From the NCBI GenBank assembly GCA_030263375.1, contig SZOV01000015.1, positions 1 through 44,442 on the forward strand: a DNA stretch of 44,442 nucleotides, in the 5' to 3' direction. The translations under genes and the position numbers were made by a program. Numbering within the stretch: the first letter of the stretch is position 1; every line of letters begins with the position of its first letter. This DNA comes from Deltaproteobacteria bacterium PRO3. GTDB lineage: Bacteria; UBA10199; DSSB01. The notes under the pieces are model-generated. The model was given only the letters and a program-made list of their open reading frames with translations. It searched no databases and had not been told where the DNA came from. This document shows positions 8,075-15,639 of the stretch, in pieces.

Positions 8075-8545
8075 ATGAAAACCAATCCCTTCCGGGACAT
8101 GTTCCAGGAAATTTGCGGGAAGCTTGACGCCTTCATCGCCGACTACAACTCCCGTCTTTTGGAAGAAGGCGGACTTAGAATATCCCGGCAGGAGATTAAG
8201 GTCGTGGGGCAAGCGGCTTTGCTGCTGGCGGACTTGCCCTTTGCCGTCTCCGGCACCATGGACTTCGATATCTGGAATCCACTGCCCTACCTCGTACAGA
8301 AGAAATTGGACGCCTTGTTGTTCGAAAATAAAATGTACCTGGATCCGGACGGACCGAAGGCCTGGATGCCTCCCGATACGAAATTCCAACTCCTGTTCGA
8401 CTTCCCGAAGCTGCAAGTATGGGTTGCGGATCCGGAATCGGTGATCGCCTCGAAAGCGAAATTCAATCGCGCCAAAGACCGGCCCCTCATCGAAACCTAC
8501 CTCCGATTTTATCCGCAATCGAAAGGAAGGGTCGTCGGAAGATGA
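8075..8545 (+). CDS. Nucleotidyltransferase-fold protein (DUF6036/AbiEii-like), putative toxin
   Basis: 156 aa. I recognise a pattern, not a named family. VVGQAALLL (43-51) corresponds to the glycine motif of minimal nucleotidyltransferases, which is usually GG; here the second Gly is Gln46. It is followed by MDFDIW (62-67) with the Asp63-x-Asp65 metal pair, a possible third acid at Asp109, and the distal VADPESVIASKAKF and RAKDRPLIETYL (residues 117-143), typical of AbiEii/DUF6036-like NTases. The gene is lower in GC (a sampled line is 55%) than its neighbours and sits behind an AT-rich leader. Its stop overlaps the next start as ATGA. With the RHH-bearing partner it suggests a toxin-antitoxin pair, NTase first. 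The catalytic state is uncertain because of the G-to-Q change. Confidence 0.6.
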   Translation: MKTNPFRDMFQEICGKLDAFIADYNSRLLEEGGLRISRQEIKVVGQAALLLADLPFAVSGTMDFDIWNPLPYLVQKKLDALLFENKMYLDPDGPKAWMPPDTKFQLLFDFPKLQVWVADPESVIASKAKFNRAKDRPLIETYLRFYPQSKGRVVGR

Positions 8546-9018
8546 ACGCGAATACGGAAAAGGTCGTGCAAAGGCTCGCCTACGAAGGATTATTGACCTC
8601 CAACACGGTGCTGCCCCGGAAACGACGCATCACCGTCCAAGAGGCCTTGGCCGCGGCTGAAGAAGAGCCGAGAATTTTGGAAGTCCTGCCCGCGGTGCTG
8701 CTCTACAAACCCTCGATCTTGGCCGGCCTTGAGAAAGACTTGAAAAAGGACCGGAAATTGGCTCGGCTAGTCGAGAATTTACGTCTCGGGACGAATCCGG
8801 AAATGGATTTCTTCGGCATCCCCGCGCGGGACTATCTCAAGGCCGCGGAGCATTTTCGGCGCTGCCTTTCCGAAAAAAAAGCCGCCCAGAAGTCCATGGT
8901 CTTGAACCTGAGAGTCTCTCCCGAGGAGCTTAAAAAAATAAAACGCCTCAGCGAAGCCATGGGCGGCATCGGGCTTTCGGAGACCATCCGGACTCTCATC
9001 CACGAAAAAGCCTTGTGA
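8542..9018 (+). CDS. Ribbon-helix-helix-tailed partner protein, putative antitoxin
   Basis: 158 aa from the ATG that overlaps the preceding stop (ATGA). The start is supported by this coupling and by SD GGAAG just upstream. Residues about 30-75 (VQEALAAAEEEPRILEVLPA) form a helical domain seen, to my knowledge, in small proteins paired with NTase-like genes. Residues 118-158 read as a ribbon-helix-helix DNA-binding fold: beta strand SMVLNLRVSP, helix EELKKIKRLSEAMG, helix LSETIRTLIHEKA. I infer that it neutralises the NTase and represses the pair through the upstream palindrome. A stem-loop (9034-9040 with 9059-9065) lies downstream, shared with the convergent leuA end. The roles are inference from arrangement. 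Confidence 0.6.
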   Translation: MNANTEKVVQRLAYEGLLTSNTVLPRKRRITVQEALAAAEEEPRILEVLPAVLLYKPSILAGLEKDLKKDRKLARLVENLRLGTNPEMDFFGIPARDYLKAAEHFRRCLSEKKAAQKSMVLNLRVSPEELKKIKRLSEAMGGIGLSETIRTLIHEKAL

Positions 9019-9033
9019 CACGCATTTTCCGCC

Positions 9034-9065
9034 CGTGGGGAGCAAACCTTGCGTTCACCCCCACG
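9034..9065. terminator. Possible bidirectional stem-loop between convergent genes
   Basis: CGTGGGG (9034-9040) pairs with CCCCACG (9059-9065) across an 18-nt loop, in the 70-bp gap between the putative antitoxin and leuA ends. No U-run follows on either strand, so it is a weak candidate. Confidence 0.3.
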
Positions 9066-9088
9066 TACGTCGGCAATCGCTCCGATGG

Positions 9089-10612
9089 TCATATCCCCTC
9101 CCGCTTCGCCTTGAAGTGCTCGAAGCGGTTCAAGGCGTTGAGGTAGGCCTTGAGCGAGGCCTTGACGATGTCGGTGTCGGTGCCGAGCCCTCGCACCTCG
9201 CGGCCGTCGTCCTTCAAGACCACGCTCACCTCGCCCTGCGCGTCCGCGCCCCCGGTGATCGCATTGATGTTGAAGCCGGAGAGCTCGCCGGCGAAGCCGG
9301 TCACCTTGCGCAAGACCTTGAAGCTGGCGTCCACCGGGCCCACGCCCTTCTCGGAGTCGGTCTTTTCGACGCCGTCGACCGCCACCGTCACCTCGGCCCG
9401 CGGCGAGCCGTCGGATTCGCTGGTCACGCTGTAGCGCTTCAATACGTAGCGCTCCTGCCCCCCGTGCTTCTGCTCGAAGAGGATCACCTCGAGGTCGTCG
9501 TCGAAGATCTCTTTCTTCTTGTCCGCCAAGGCCTTGAAGGCCTCGAAGGCCTTTTCGAAGTCGGCCTCCTCGAGTTCGTAGCCCAATTCCTGGAGGCGTT
9601 TGCGGAAGGCGTGGCGCCCGGAGTGCTTGCCCAGGACCAACTTCGACTGCGTCCAGCCCACCGACTCGGGCGTCATGATCTCGTAGGTGAGCTGGTTCTT
9701 GAGGAAGCCGTCCTGGTGGATCCCCGACTCGTGGGCGAAGGCGTTCTCGCCGACCACCGCCTTGTTGGGTTGGACCTGCACCCCGGTGATCAAGCTGAGG
9801 AGCTTGCTGGTGTGGTAGATCTGCTCGGTGCGAATCGCGGTGTCGCACTGAAAGAGCTCTTTGCGCACCTTGAGGGTCATGACGATCTCTTCCATTGCCG
9901 CGTTGCCCGCCCGCTCGCCGATGCCGTTGACGGTGCACTCCACCTGCCTCGCGCCCGCCCGGATCGCGGCCAGGCTGTTGGCGACCGCGAGGCCCAAGTC
10001 GTTGTGGCAATGCACGCTGATCACGGCCTGCCCGATGTTGAGGACCTTTTGTCTCAAGTGGGTGATGAGGTTGTAGAACTCCTCCGGATAGGTATAACCC
10101 ACTGTGTCGGGGATGTTGACCGTCTTGGCCCCCGCCTCGATGACCGCCTGCACGACCTCCGACAAGTAGCCCCAGTCGCTGCGGGTGGCGTCCTCGGCGC
10201 TGAACTCGACGTCGGGTGTGTATTGCAAGGCGTGCTTCACCGCCGCGACGGCGTCCTGCAAGACCTGCTCGCGGCTCTTTCCCAACTTGTACTTGAGATG
10301 GAGGTCGCTCGTCGCGATGAAGGTGTGGATGCGCGGCTTCCGGGCCTCGCGGATCGCGCCCCAGCAGGCGTCGATGTCCTTGGGCGTCGCGCGGCTGAGC
10401 CCCGCGATCGCCGGCCCCTCGATCTCGCGGGCGATGGCCTCCACCGCCGCAAAGTCGCCCTTGGAGGCGATGGGAAAGCCCGCCTCGATGATGTCCACGC
10501 CCAGCTTGGCGAGCTGCCGGGCCATGCGGAGCTTTTCGTCCAAGTCCATGCTGCAGCCGGGCGATTGCTCGCCGTCGCGGAGCGTCGTGTCGAATACCTT
10601 GACCATTTCCAT
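9089..10612 (-). CDS. leuA: 2-isopropylmalate synthase
   Basis: 507 aa, normal for the long (LeuA type 1) enzyme. It condenses acetyl-CoA with 3-methyl-2-oxobutanoate, the first committed step of leucine synthesis. [18 protein letters not shown] is near the N-terminus with the metal-binding Asp. [22 protein letters not shown] carries the HxH/N metal ligands. [13 protein letters not shown] lies in the catalytic subdomain, and the C-terminal LeuA_dimer regulatory domain (about 370-507) binds leucine for feedback control. The ATG at 10612 is chosen because GAGG lies 7 nt upstream; an in-frame TTG at 10636 lacks this. It is downstream of ilvB-ilvN-psd-pssA but separated from pssA by 259 bp. Confidence 0.95.
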   Translation of the reverse strand: MEMVKVFDTTLRDGEQSPGCSMDLDEKLRMARQLAKLGVDIIEAGFPIASKGDFAAVEAIAREIEGPAIAGLSRATPKDIDACWGAIREARKPRIHTFIATSDLHLKYKLGKSREQVLQDAVAAVKHALQYTPDVEFSAEDATRSDWGYLSEVVQAVIEAGAKTVNIPDTVGYTYPEEFYNLITHLRQKVLNIGQAVISVHCHNDLGLAVANSLAAIRAGARQVECTVNGIGERAGNAAMEEIVMTLKVRKELFQCDTAIRTEQIYHTSKLLSLITGVQVQPNKAVVGENAFAHESGIHQDGFLKNQLTYEIMTPESVGWTQSKLVLGKHSGRHAFRKRLQELGYELEEADFEKAFEAFKALADKKKEIFDDDLEVILFEQKHGGQERYVLKRYSVTSESDGSPRAEVTVAVDGVEKTDSEKGVGPVDASFKVLRKVTGFAGELSGFNINAITGGADAQGEVSVVLKDDGREVRGLGTDTDIVKASLKAYLNALNRFEHFKAKREGI

Positions 10613-10708
10613 AAAAAAACCTCGATCGTTCGTCAAAAGACGGTTGTTGTCAGTATGCCGTCAAGACTCCCGGGGAGTCCAGTTTTCGCTGCCATCTGCT
10701 ATTCGGCG

Positions 10709-10830
10709 CGAAATCCGTATCCGGCTCCCCGAACGGGTCCTGTCCGGGCTGCACCCCCACCGTGCTCGCAAGCCGCGCGCGGCGGGGGCGCCCGCACGCC
10801 CACCCGTTCGGGGAGCCGAAGCGGATTTCG
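10709..10830. repeat. Long imperfect inverted repeat (MITE-like or structured RNA) between leuA and pssA
   Basis: The left arm (10709-10737, CGAAATCCG...GGCTCCCCGAACGGG) and right arm (10803-10830, CCCGTTCGGGGAGCC...CGGATTTCG) are complementary over about 28 bp with a small mismatch/indel in the middle. The 65-nt spacer is very GC-rich and can fold further. The rest of the 10613-10871 gap holds a weak terminator and no gene. It could be a miniature transposable element, a REP-type repeat or an attenuator; only a copy-number search would decide. Confidence 0.6.
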
Positions 10831-10840
10831 AACTATTATT

Positions 10841-10870
10841 AATAGGCAAAAGAACCGCTCACGGTTTTGG
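10841..10870 (-). terminator. Weak terminator after pssA
   Basis: On the minus strand just after the pssA stop, AACCG-TGAG-CGGTT (10866-10853) forms a short stem, flanked by A-run and T-run (CTTTT). The stem is only 5 bp of strong pairing, extended by A-T pairs, so efficiency is uncertain. Confidence 0.4.
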
Positions 10871-10871
10871 C

Positions 10872-11690
10872 CTACTCTTTTTGGTTGGTGATGAGCCGCA
10901 GTTCCTGCGGCCCGGGGGGTGCTTCGTTGGCCTCGCCGGCCAGCAGCGGGCCCTCGCCGCGCGCCTTCTTGGACAGCTGAAAGACCTCTTCGACGAGGCC
11001 GGAGGCTACGTAGGCCAAGGCGGCGAAGAAGATCATCTCGTTGGGCGCGCTGGCGATCACGAAAAGGACGACCGCAAGCAGGACCAGCATGAAGAAGGAC
11101 TCTTTGCGCTTGAAGTTGAGCTTTTTGAAATTGCGGTACGGCACCGTGCTGACCATCAAGAGGGCCAGGCCGATGGTGAGGCAGAGCAGCAAAACGCTGG
11201 AGACGTCGACGTCGCCCTTCCAGCGGTGGTGGAAGATCACGTAGGAGGCGACGACATAGGCCGCCGTCGGGATGGGCAGGCCCTGAAAGTGCTTCTTCTC
11301 GACGTCCGAGACCTGAACGTTGAAGCGCGCCAAGCGCATCGCGCCGCAGGCGAAGAACAGGAAGGCCGCGGCCCAGCCGATCTGATTGAAGTGGCTGAGC
11401 GTCCAGGTGTAGGCGAGGATCGCAGGCGCCAGGCCAAAGCTGGCCAAGTCGCAGAGCGAGTCGTACTCGATGCCGAAATCGCTGTGGGTGCGCGTGAGGC
11501 GCGCGATGCGCCCGTCGAGGCCGTCGAAGACCCCGGCCAACAAGATCATCCAGGCCGCGGTCAGGTGGTCGCCCTGGATGGACTTCACGATGGAGACGAA
11601 GCCGCAGAAGAGCGAGGCGGTCGTAATCATGTTGGGGAGGATGTAGATCCCCTTGCGGATGCCGACTCGTTTGACGCGGATTTGGTTCAT
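10872..11690 (-). CDS. pssA: CDP-diacylglycerol-serine O-phosphatidyltransferase
   Basis: 272 aa membrane enzyme making phosphatidylserine from CDP-diacylglycerol and serine. The CDP-alcohol phosphotransferase signature DG-x2-AR-x8-G-x3-D-x3-D is complete in DGLDGRIARLTRTHSDFGIE followed by YDSLCD, near residues 60-85. About seven hydrophobic segments follow. The ATG at 11690 begins MNQIRVKRVGIRKGIYILPN, where family homology starts; an upstream in-frame extension would overlap psd and is rejected. It lies 5 nt after psd, so the two steps of phosphatidylethanolamine synthesis are co-expressed, as in Geobacter-like gene orders. Confidence 0.93.
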   Translation of the reverse strand: MNQIRVKRVGIRKGIYILPNMITTASLFCGFVSIVKSIQGDHLTAAWMILLAGVFDGLDGRIARLTRTHSDFGIEYDSLCDLASFGLAPAILAYTWTLSHFNQIGWAAAFLFFACGAMRLARFNVQVSDVEKKHFQGLPIPTAAYVVASYVIFHHRWKGDVDVSSVLLLCLTIGLALLMVSTVPYRNFKKLNFKRKESFFMLVLLAVVLFVIASAPNEMIFFAALAYVASGLVEEVFQLSKKARGEGPLLAGEANEAPPGPQELRLITNQKE

Positions 11691-11695
11691 TTCGT

Positions 11696-12382
11696 CTATC
11701 TCATTTCGGCCAGGGAGCTTTCCCCGGCGAACACCTTCTGCCCCGGCTTTACCAAGACCTTCCACTCCGGAGGCAGACATACCTCCATGCGGGAGCCGAA
11801 GCGGATCATGCCGTAGCGCTCGCCGCGGGAAACCGGCGTATTTTCCCGCAAATAGCAGACAATGCGCCTGGCGACAAGCCCCGCAATCTGGACGAAGGCC
11901 ACTTTTCGGCCCTGGGGGGTCCTGAGGACGATGGCGTTTCGCTCATTTTCCAGGCTGGCCTTGTCCAGGCTGGCCACGAAGAATTTGCCCGGAAAGTAAT
12001 GAATTTCCTCGACTTCTCCGTCGCAAGGGATGCGGTTGACGTGGACGTTGAAGGGACTCATGAAGATGCTGACCTTCTGGTGAGGCTCCTTCATATAGGC
12101 CCCGCTCGGGAGGCTCTCGATTTTCAAGACGGTGCCGTCCGCGGGGCTGACCAAGAGGTCGGTATCCGCCGGCGGGGTCCGAGCCGGGTCGCGAAAGAAA
12201 TTGAGGCAAAACAGGAAGGCCAGGCCGAAGGCGATCGCGAGGGGCCAGAACAGCCAAGCGCCGATCAGGGTCAGGGCCAAAGAGATCAGCAAAAAGGGAT
12301 AGCCCTCGCGGGCGATGGGCAAGGGTCCGCTCTTCATGATGGGCGACAAGGCGGCGTGGCTTACGGAGGATTCGGTGGACAT
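11696..12382 (-). CDS. psd: Phosphatidylserine decarboxylase proenzyme (short, type A)
   Basis: 228 aa. It converts phosphatidylserine to phosphatidylethanolamine. The self-cleavage site is GSR in MIRFGSRMEV near the C-terminus, typical of the short PSD-A class in place of the LGST of the long enzyme; the Ser becomes the pyruvoyl group. Two hydrophobic stretches (about 22-55) suit membrane attachment. PADGTVLKIE and FMSPFNVHVNRIP carry the conserved Asp and His of the family. The ATG at 12382 is taken because it follows the ilvN stop by a single base (TGATATG), implying coupling. Confidence 0.92.
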   Translation of the reverse strand: MSTESSVSHAALSPIMKSGPLPIAREGYPFLLISLALTLIGAWLFWPLAIAFGLAFLFCLNFFRDPARTPPADTDLLVSPADGTVLKIESLPSGAYMKEPHQKVSIFMSPFNVHVNRIPCDGEVEEIHYFPGKFFVASLDKASLENERNAIVLRTPQGRKVAFVQIAGLVARRIVCYLRENTPVSRGERYGMIRFGSRMEVCLPPEWKVLVKPGQKVFAGESSLAEMR

Positions 12383-12383
12383 A

Positions 12384-12914
12384 TCAGCTGACCGCCTCGC
12401 CCGGGAAAGGCATAAGGACGTTCTTGCCCTTCTGCATGGCAATGTTGCCGGTACGCACGACCTCGAGGATCTCGAAAGGCTGAAGTTTTTTCAAGATGCC
12501 TTCCATCTCTTGGTGCTCGCCGACGAACTCGAGGATTTGGATCCTCGGGTCGGAGGCGTCGACGACCTTGCCGTGCGCCTCGTCCGCGAGCTTGGCCAAG
12601 TCGGCCTTGTTCTTGTCGCTGACCCGCAGTTTGACCAGCATCAGCTCGCGGCGCACGCAGGCCTCGCTGGAGACATCGATGACCTTGAGCACGTCGATCA
12701 GGCGGTTGAGCTGCTTGAGGATCTGCTCGATGATCAGGGCGTTGCCGTGGGTGATGATCGTCATGCGGCTGACCCGCGGGTCGGGGGTCGGCGCGACCGA
12801 GAGGGCGTCGATGTTGAAGCCGCGCCCCGCGAACATGCCGGAGACGCGCGCCAGCACGCCGAACTCGTTCTCGACCAGGACGGAAATGGTATGGGTGTTC
12901 TCGTGGTGGTTCAT
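12384..12914 (-). CDS. ilvN: Acetolactate synthase small (regulatory) subunit
   Basis: 176 aa, the length of long IlvN/IlvH proteins. The N-terminal ACT domain begins HTISVLVENEFGVLARVSGM and continues with FAGRGFNIDALSV, the valine-binding region. A C-terminal ACT-like domain follows from about residue 80. It binds the IlvB catalytic subunit and confers feedback inhibition by branched-chain amino acids. It starts 2 nt after the ilvB stop and ends 1 nt before psd. The expected next gene of this pathway, ilvC, is not here. Confidence 0.94.
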   Translation of the reverse strand: MNHHENTHTISVLVENEFGVLARVSGMFAGRGFNIDALSVAPTPDPRVSRMTIITHGNALIIEQILKQLNRLIDVLKVIDVSSEACVRRELMLVKLRVSDKNKADLAKLADEAHGKVVDASDPRIQILEFVGEHQEMEGILKKLQPFEILEVVRTGNIAMQKGKNVLMPFPGEAVS

Positions 12915-12916
12915 TT

Positions 12917-14617
12917 TTAAGCCAATACGATGTCGCTGACCGCGCCGCCCGCGGGCACCATCGGATACACGTTGTCCTCGAGCGTGGTGACGAAGTCGAT
13001 CACCACGGGGCGGTCCCGCACCTTCAGCGCCTGCTCGATCACCGGCACGACCTCGTCCTTGACCGAGGCGCGCAGGCCCACGGCGCCGTAGGCCTCGGCC
13101 AGCTTGACGAAATCGGGCTGCACGTTGAGGTCGACCTCGGAGTAGCGGTTTTCGTAGAAGAGCTCCTGCCACTGCCGCACCATGCCGAGGAAGTGGTTGT
13201 TGAGGATCGCGATGATCACGGGCGTCTTCCACTCGACGGCGGTGGCCAGCTCTTGGATGTTCATCTGGACGCTGCCGTCGCCGGAGATGCAGATCACGGT
13301 CTTGTCGGGATAGGCCAGCTGCGCCCCGATCGCGGCGGGAAAGCCGAAGCCCATCGTGCCCAAGCCGCCGGAGGTGCACCAGCGATGCGGCTCTTTAAAA
13401 TGGTAGAACTGCGCGGCCCACATCTGGTGCTGGCCGACGTCGGTGGTCACAATCGCCTCGCCCTTCGTCATTTGGTAGAGCATGTCGATGACGTATTGGG
13501 CCCGGATCTCTTTGGGCCCCTGCTGGTAACCCATCGGCGCCTTCTCGCGCCACTGCCGGATCTGCTCCCACCAGGGGCGGATCTGCTGGTGGTACTTCTG
13601 GATAAAGGCCGGGTCGGCCTCGGCCATCTTGAGCATCTCGCCCAGCACGTACTTGACGTCGCCGACGATGGGCACGTCGACCGCCACACTCTTGCCGACG
13701 TTGGCGGGGTCGATGTCGATGTGGATCTTCTTGCTGTGCTTGGAGAACTCGCTCAGCTTGCCGGTCACCCGGTCGTCGAAGCGGGCGCCCACCGAGAAGA
13801 GCACGTCGCACTCGTTGATCGACATGTTGGAATAATAGGTACCGTGCATCCCCAGCATCCCGAGGCTCAAGTCGTCGGTGCCGGGAAAGGCGCCTAAGCC
13901 CATCAGGGTCATGGCCACCGGGATTTTCGTGAGATAAGCGAATTTTTTCAGCTCGTCGGAGGCCCGGGAAAGCACCGCGCCGCCGCCGACGTAGAGGAGC
14001 GGCCGCTTGGCCTCTTTCAAGAGCTCCCAGCCCTTCTTGATTTGGCCGGAGTGCCCTTGGATGACGGTGCGCGGCGAGCGCACCTTGACCTGGTCGTAGG
14101 GAATATATTCGGCCTGATGAAGCTGCAGATCCTTCGGCAGATCGACCAGCACCGGGCCGGGCCGGCCGGTGCGGGCGATGTGGAAGGCCTCTTTCATGAT
14201 GCGCTGGAGGTCGCGGACGTCCTTCACCAGGTAGTTGTGCTTGGTGCAGGGCCGGGTGATGCCGACGATGTCGGCCTCTTGGAAGGCGTCGTTGCCGATC
14301 ATCGAAAGCGGGACTTGGCCGGAGATGACCACCATCGGGATGGAATCCATGAGCGCCGTCGCGAGGCCGGTCACGGTGTTGGTCGCGCCCGGACCGGAGG
14401 TGACCAAGGCCACCCCGGGCTTGCAAGTGACGCGGGCGTAGCCGTCGGCGGCGTGCACCGCCCCCTGCTCGTGGCGGACCAGGACGTGGCGGATCTCGGG
14501 ATGCTTGTACAGCTCGTCGTAGACGTGGAGGATGGCCCCTCCGGGATAACCGAAGATGAGGTCGACCCCCTCGTCCTTGAGGGCCTGGATGAAGATTTGG
14601 GCGCCGGTGAGTTTCAT
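12917..14617 (-). CDS. ilvB: Acetolactate synthase large (catalytic) subunit
   Basis: 566 aa, normal length. ThDP- and FAD-dependent enzyme forming acetolactate or acetohydroxybutyrate for valine, leucine and isoleucine synthesis. The N-terminal pyrimidine domain holds FGYPGGAILHVYDEL and the catalytic Glu in VRHEQGAVHAADGYAR. Then come the FAD/central domain and the C-terminal diphosphate-binding motif GDGSVQMNIQELATAVEW, ending with LNN. It is first gene of the ilvB-ilvN-psd-pssA unit and has its own promoter. Confidence 0.96.
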   Translation of the reverse strand: MKLTGAQIFIQALKDEGVDLIFGYPGGAILHVYDELYKHPEIRHVLVRHEQGAVHAADGYARVTCKPGVALVTSGPGATNTVTGLATALMDSIPMVVISGQVPLSMIGNDAFQEADIVGITRPCTKHNYLVKDVRDLQRIMKEAFHIARTGRPGPVLVDLPKDLQLHQAEYIPYDQVKVRSPRTVIQGHSGQIKKGWELLKEAKRPLLYVGGGAVLSRASDELKKFAYLTKIPVAMTLMGLGAFPGTDDLSLGMLGMHGTYYSNMSINECDVLFSVGARFDDRVTGKLSEFSKHSKKIHIDIDPANVGKSVAVDVPIVGDVKYVLGEMLKMAEADPAFIQKYHQQIRPWWEQIRQWREKAPMGYQQGPKEIRAQYVIDMLYQMTKGEAIVTTDVGQHQMWAAQFYHFKEPHRWCTSGGLGTMGFGFPAAIGAQLAYPDKTVICISGDGSVQMNIQELATAVEWKTPVIIAILNNHFLGMVRQWQELFYENRYSEVDLNVQPDFVKLAEAYGAVGLRASVKDEVVPVIEQALKVRDRPVVIDFVTTLEDNVYPMVPAGGAVSDIVLA

Positions 14618-14645
14618 GCTGTTTTTTGACCTTGTCGAAAAATCC

Positions 14646-14673
14646 TTTATGCCACGGCGGAGAAAGATGTCAA
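14646..14673 (-). promoter_or_regulatory. Candidate promoter of the ilvB operon
   Basis: On the minus strand, consensus TTGACA (14673-14668) and CATAAA (14651-14646) are 16 bp apart. The transcript would begin near 14639, about 20 nt before the ilvB ATG at 14617. The leader is too short for a classical leader-peptide attenuator. The match is by eye. Confidence 0.5.
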
Positions 14674-14724
14674 ATCCGCAAACTCATTCAAGAAAAGCTC
14701 TCTCAAGCCCGCAGCCGGGAATCC

Positions 14725-14943
14725 TTAGCGCAGCTTCTCGAGGATGGCCTCGATCTTGGTTTTTCCCTTGAGTTTCTGAAGCTGAAGGCGCTTTTTTTCG
14801 AGCTTTTCTTCCGTATTGAGGTAAGGTTTTTTGGTTAATTTTTTTAATTTCTGTTCTAATTTCAGATGATTATCCCACAACTCTTTAAGCTCGGGATTAT
14901 ATTTTAAATGCCGCTGCAAGAGCGCCTCGTCGTGTTCGTCCAT
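14725..14943 (-). CDS. YdcH/DUF465 family small coiled-coil protein
   Basis: 72 aa, highly charged and entirely helical. The pattern ELKELWDNHLKLEQKLKKL followed by NTEEKLEKKRLQLQKLKGKT matches the DUF465 (YdcH) family: Leu-x-H near the middle and a Lys-rich KRxxLxxLK helix. The molecular role is not established for the family. It starts 3 nt after tsaB, so it is the last gene of the long rpsB operon. Similar small genes occupy related positions in deltaproteobacterial genomes. Confidence 0.75.
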   Translation of the reverse strand: MDEHDEALLQRHLKYNPELKELWDNHLKLEQKLKKLTKKPYLNTEEKLEKKRLQLQKLKGKTKIEAILEKLR

Positions 14944-14946
14944 CCT

Positions 14947-15639
14947 TCACTCCTTTTGCTTGAGCCGGCGATTTTCGGCCTCGGAGACCCTGAGATAACG
15001 GACCTGCAATTGACTCCCCTCCACCGCCTTCCCTTCCCGGAATTGGCTTAAGGCCAAGCGCCCGACCTCCGCGGCGCTCACCCGCGCCGCCTCCCCGCCT
15101 TCCAATATGCGACCCAGGCCCGCGAAGCGCCCCGGATAAGCCGACAGGGCGTCCCCTAAAAACCATTTTTCGCCGGGGATCTCTCCCAAGTGTTGCAGAA
15201 AGGACTCGATCGGCCAAGCCCGATCCGCAAGGACCTTGACGGGGGCCTCAGGGACCCCGGCATAGGCACCCGCGTAGACCTCGCCGCAGCGGGCGTCCAG
15301 GCAGGCGATGACCGTCCGCCCCGCCGCCAGCTGCGGCCGGACCAAGGCCAACAGCGTGGAGACGCCGACGACCGGCTTTCCCAGGGCGCGGGCCAGACCC
15401 TTGACCGTGCTGATCCCGATGCGCAGGCCGGTGAAGGATCCCGGTCCGGCGCTGACCGCAAGCAGGTCGAGCTCGGCTAAGCGCCAGCCCAAGGCGTCGA
15501 GGGCGTTTTGGATGGAGGCGATCAGGGTCTCGCTGTGAGAAGGCGGCCGCGCCTCGAAATTTTCGCGCAGGCAGCGCTCTTCCTCGAGCAGGGCCACGCT
15601 TTGGCTTGCGCCCGAGGTGTCGAGGGCCAGGATCCGCAT
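14947..15639 (-). CDS. tsaB: tRNA threonylcarbamoyladenosine biosynthesis protein TsaB
   Basis: 230 aa. It is an actin-like ATPase-fold protein that pairs with TsaD and TsaE to make the t6A37 modification of ANN-decoding tRNAs. MRILALDTSGASQSVALLEE is the N-terminal phosphate-1 strand, and AGPGSFTGLRIGIS is the diagnostic TsaB motif, with STVKGLARALGKPVVGVSTL after it. The start overlaps the rseP stop by one base (TGATG). TsaD and TsaE are not in this window. Confidence 0.94.
   Translation of the reverse strand: MRILALDTSGASQSVALLEEERCLRENFEARPPSHSETLIASIQNALDALGWRLAELDLLAVSAGPGSFTGLRIGISTVKGLARALGKPVVGVSTLLALVRPQLAAGRTVIACLDARCGEVYAGAYAGVPEAPVKVLADRAWPIESFLQHLGEIPGEKWFLGDALSAYPGRFAGLGRILEGGEAARVSAAEVGRLALSQFREGKAVEGSQLQVRYLRVSEAENRRLKQKE

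Noticed and set aside
10613-10636. TTG start extending leuA by eight residues
   Set aside because: The ATG at 10612 has GAGG at 7 nt and begins where family homology begins.
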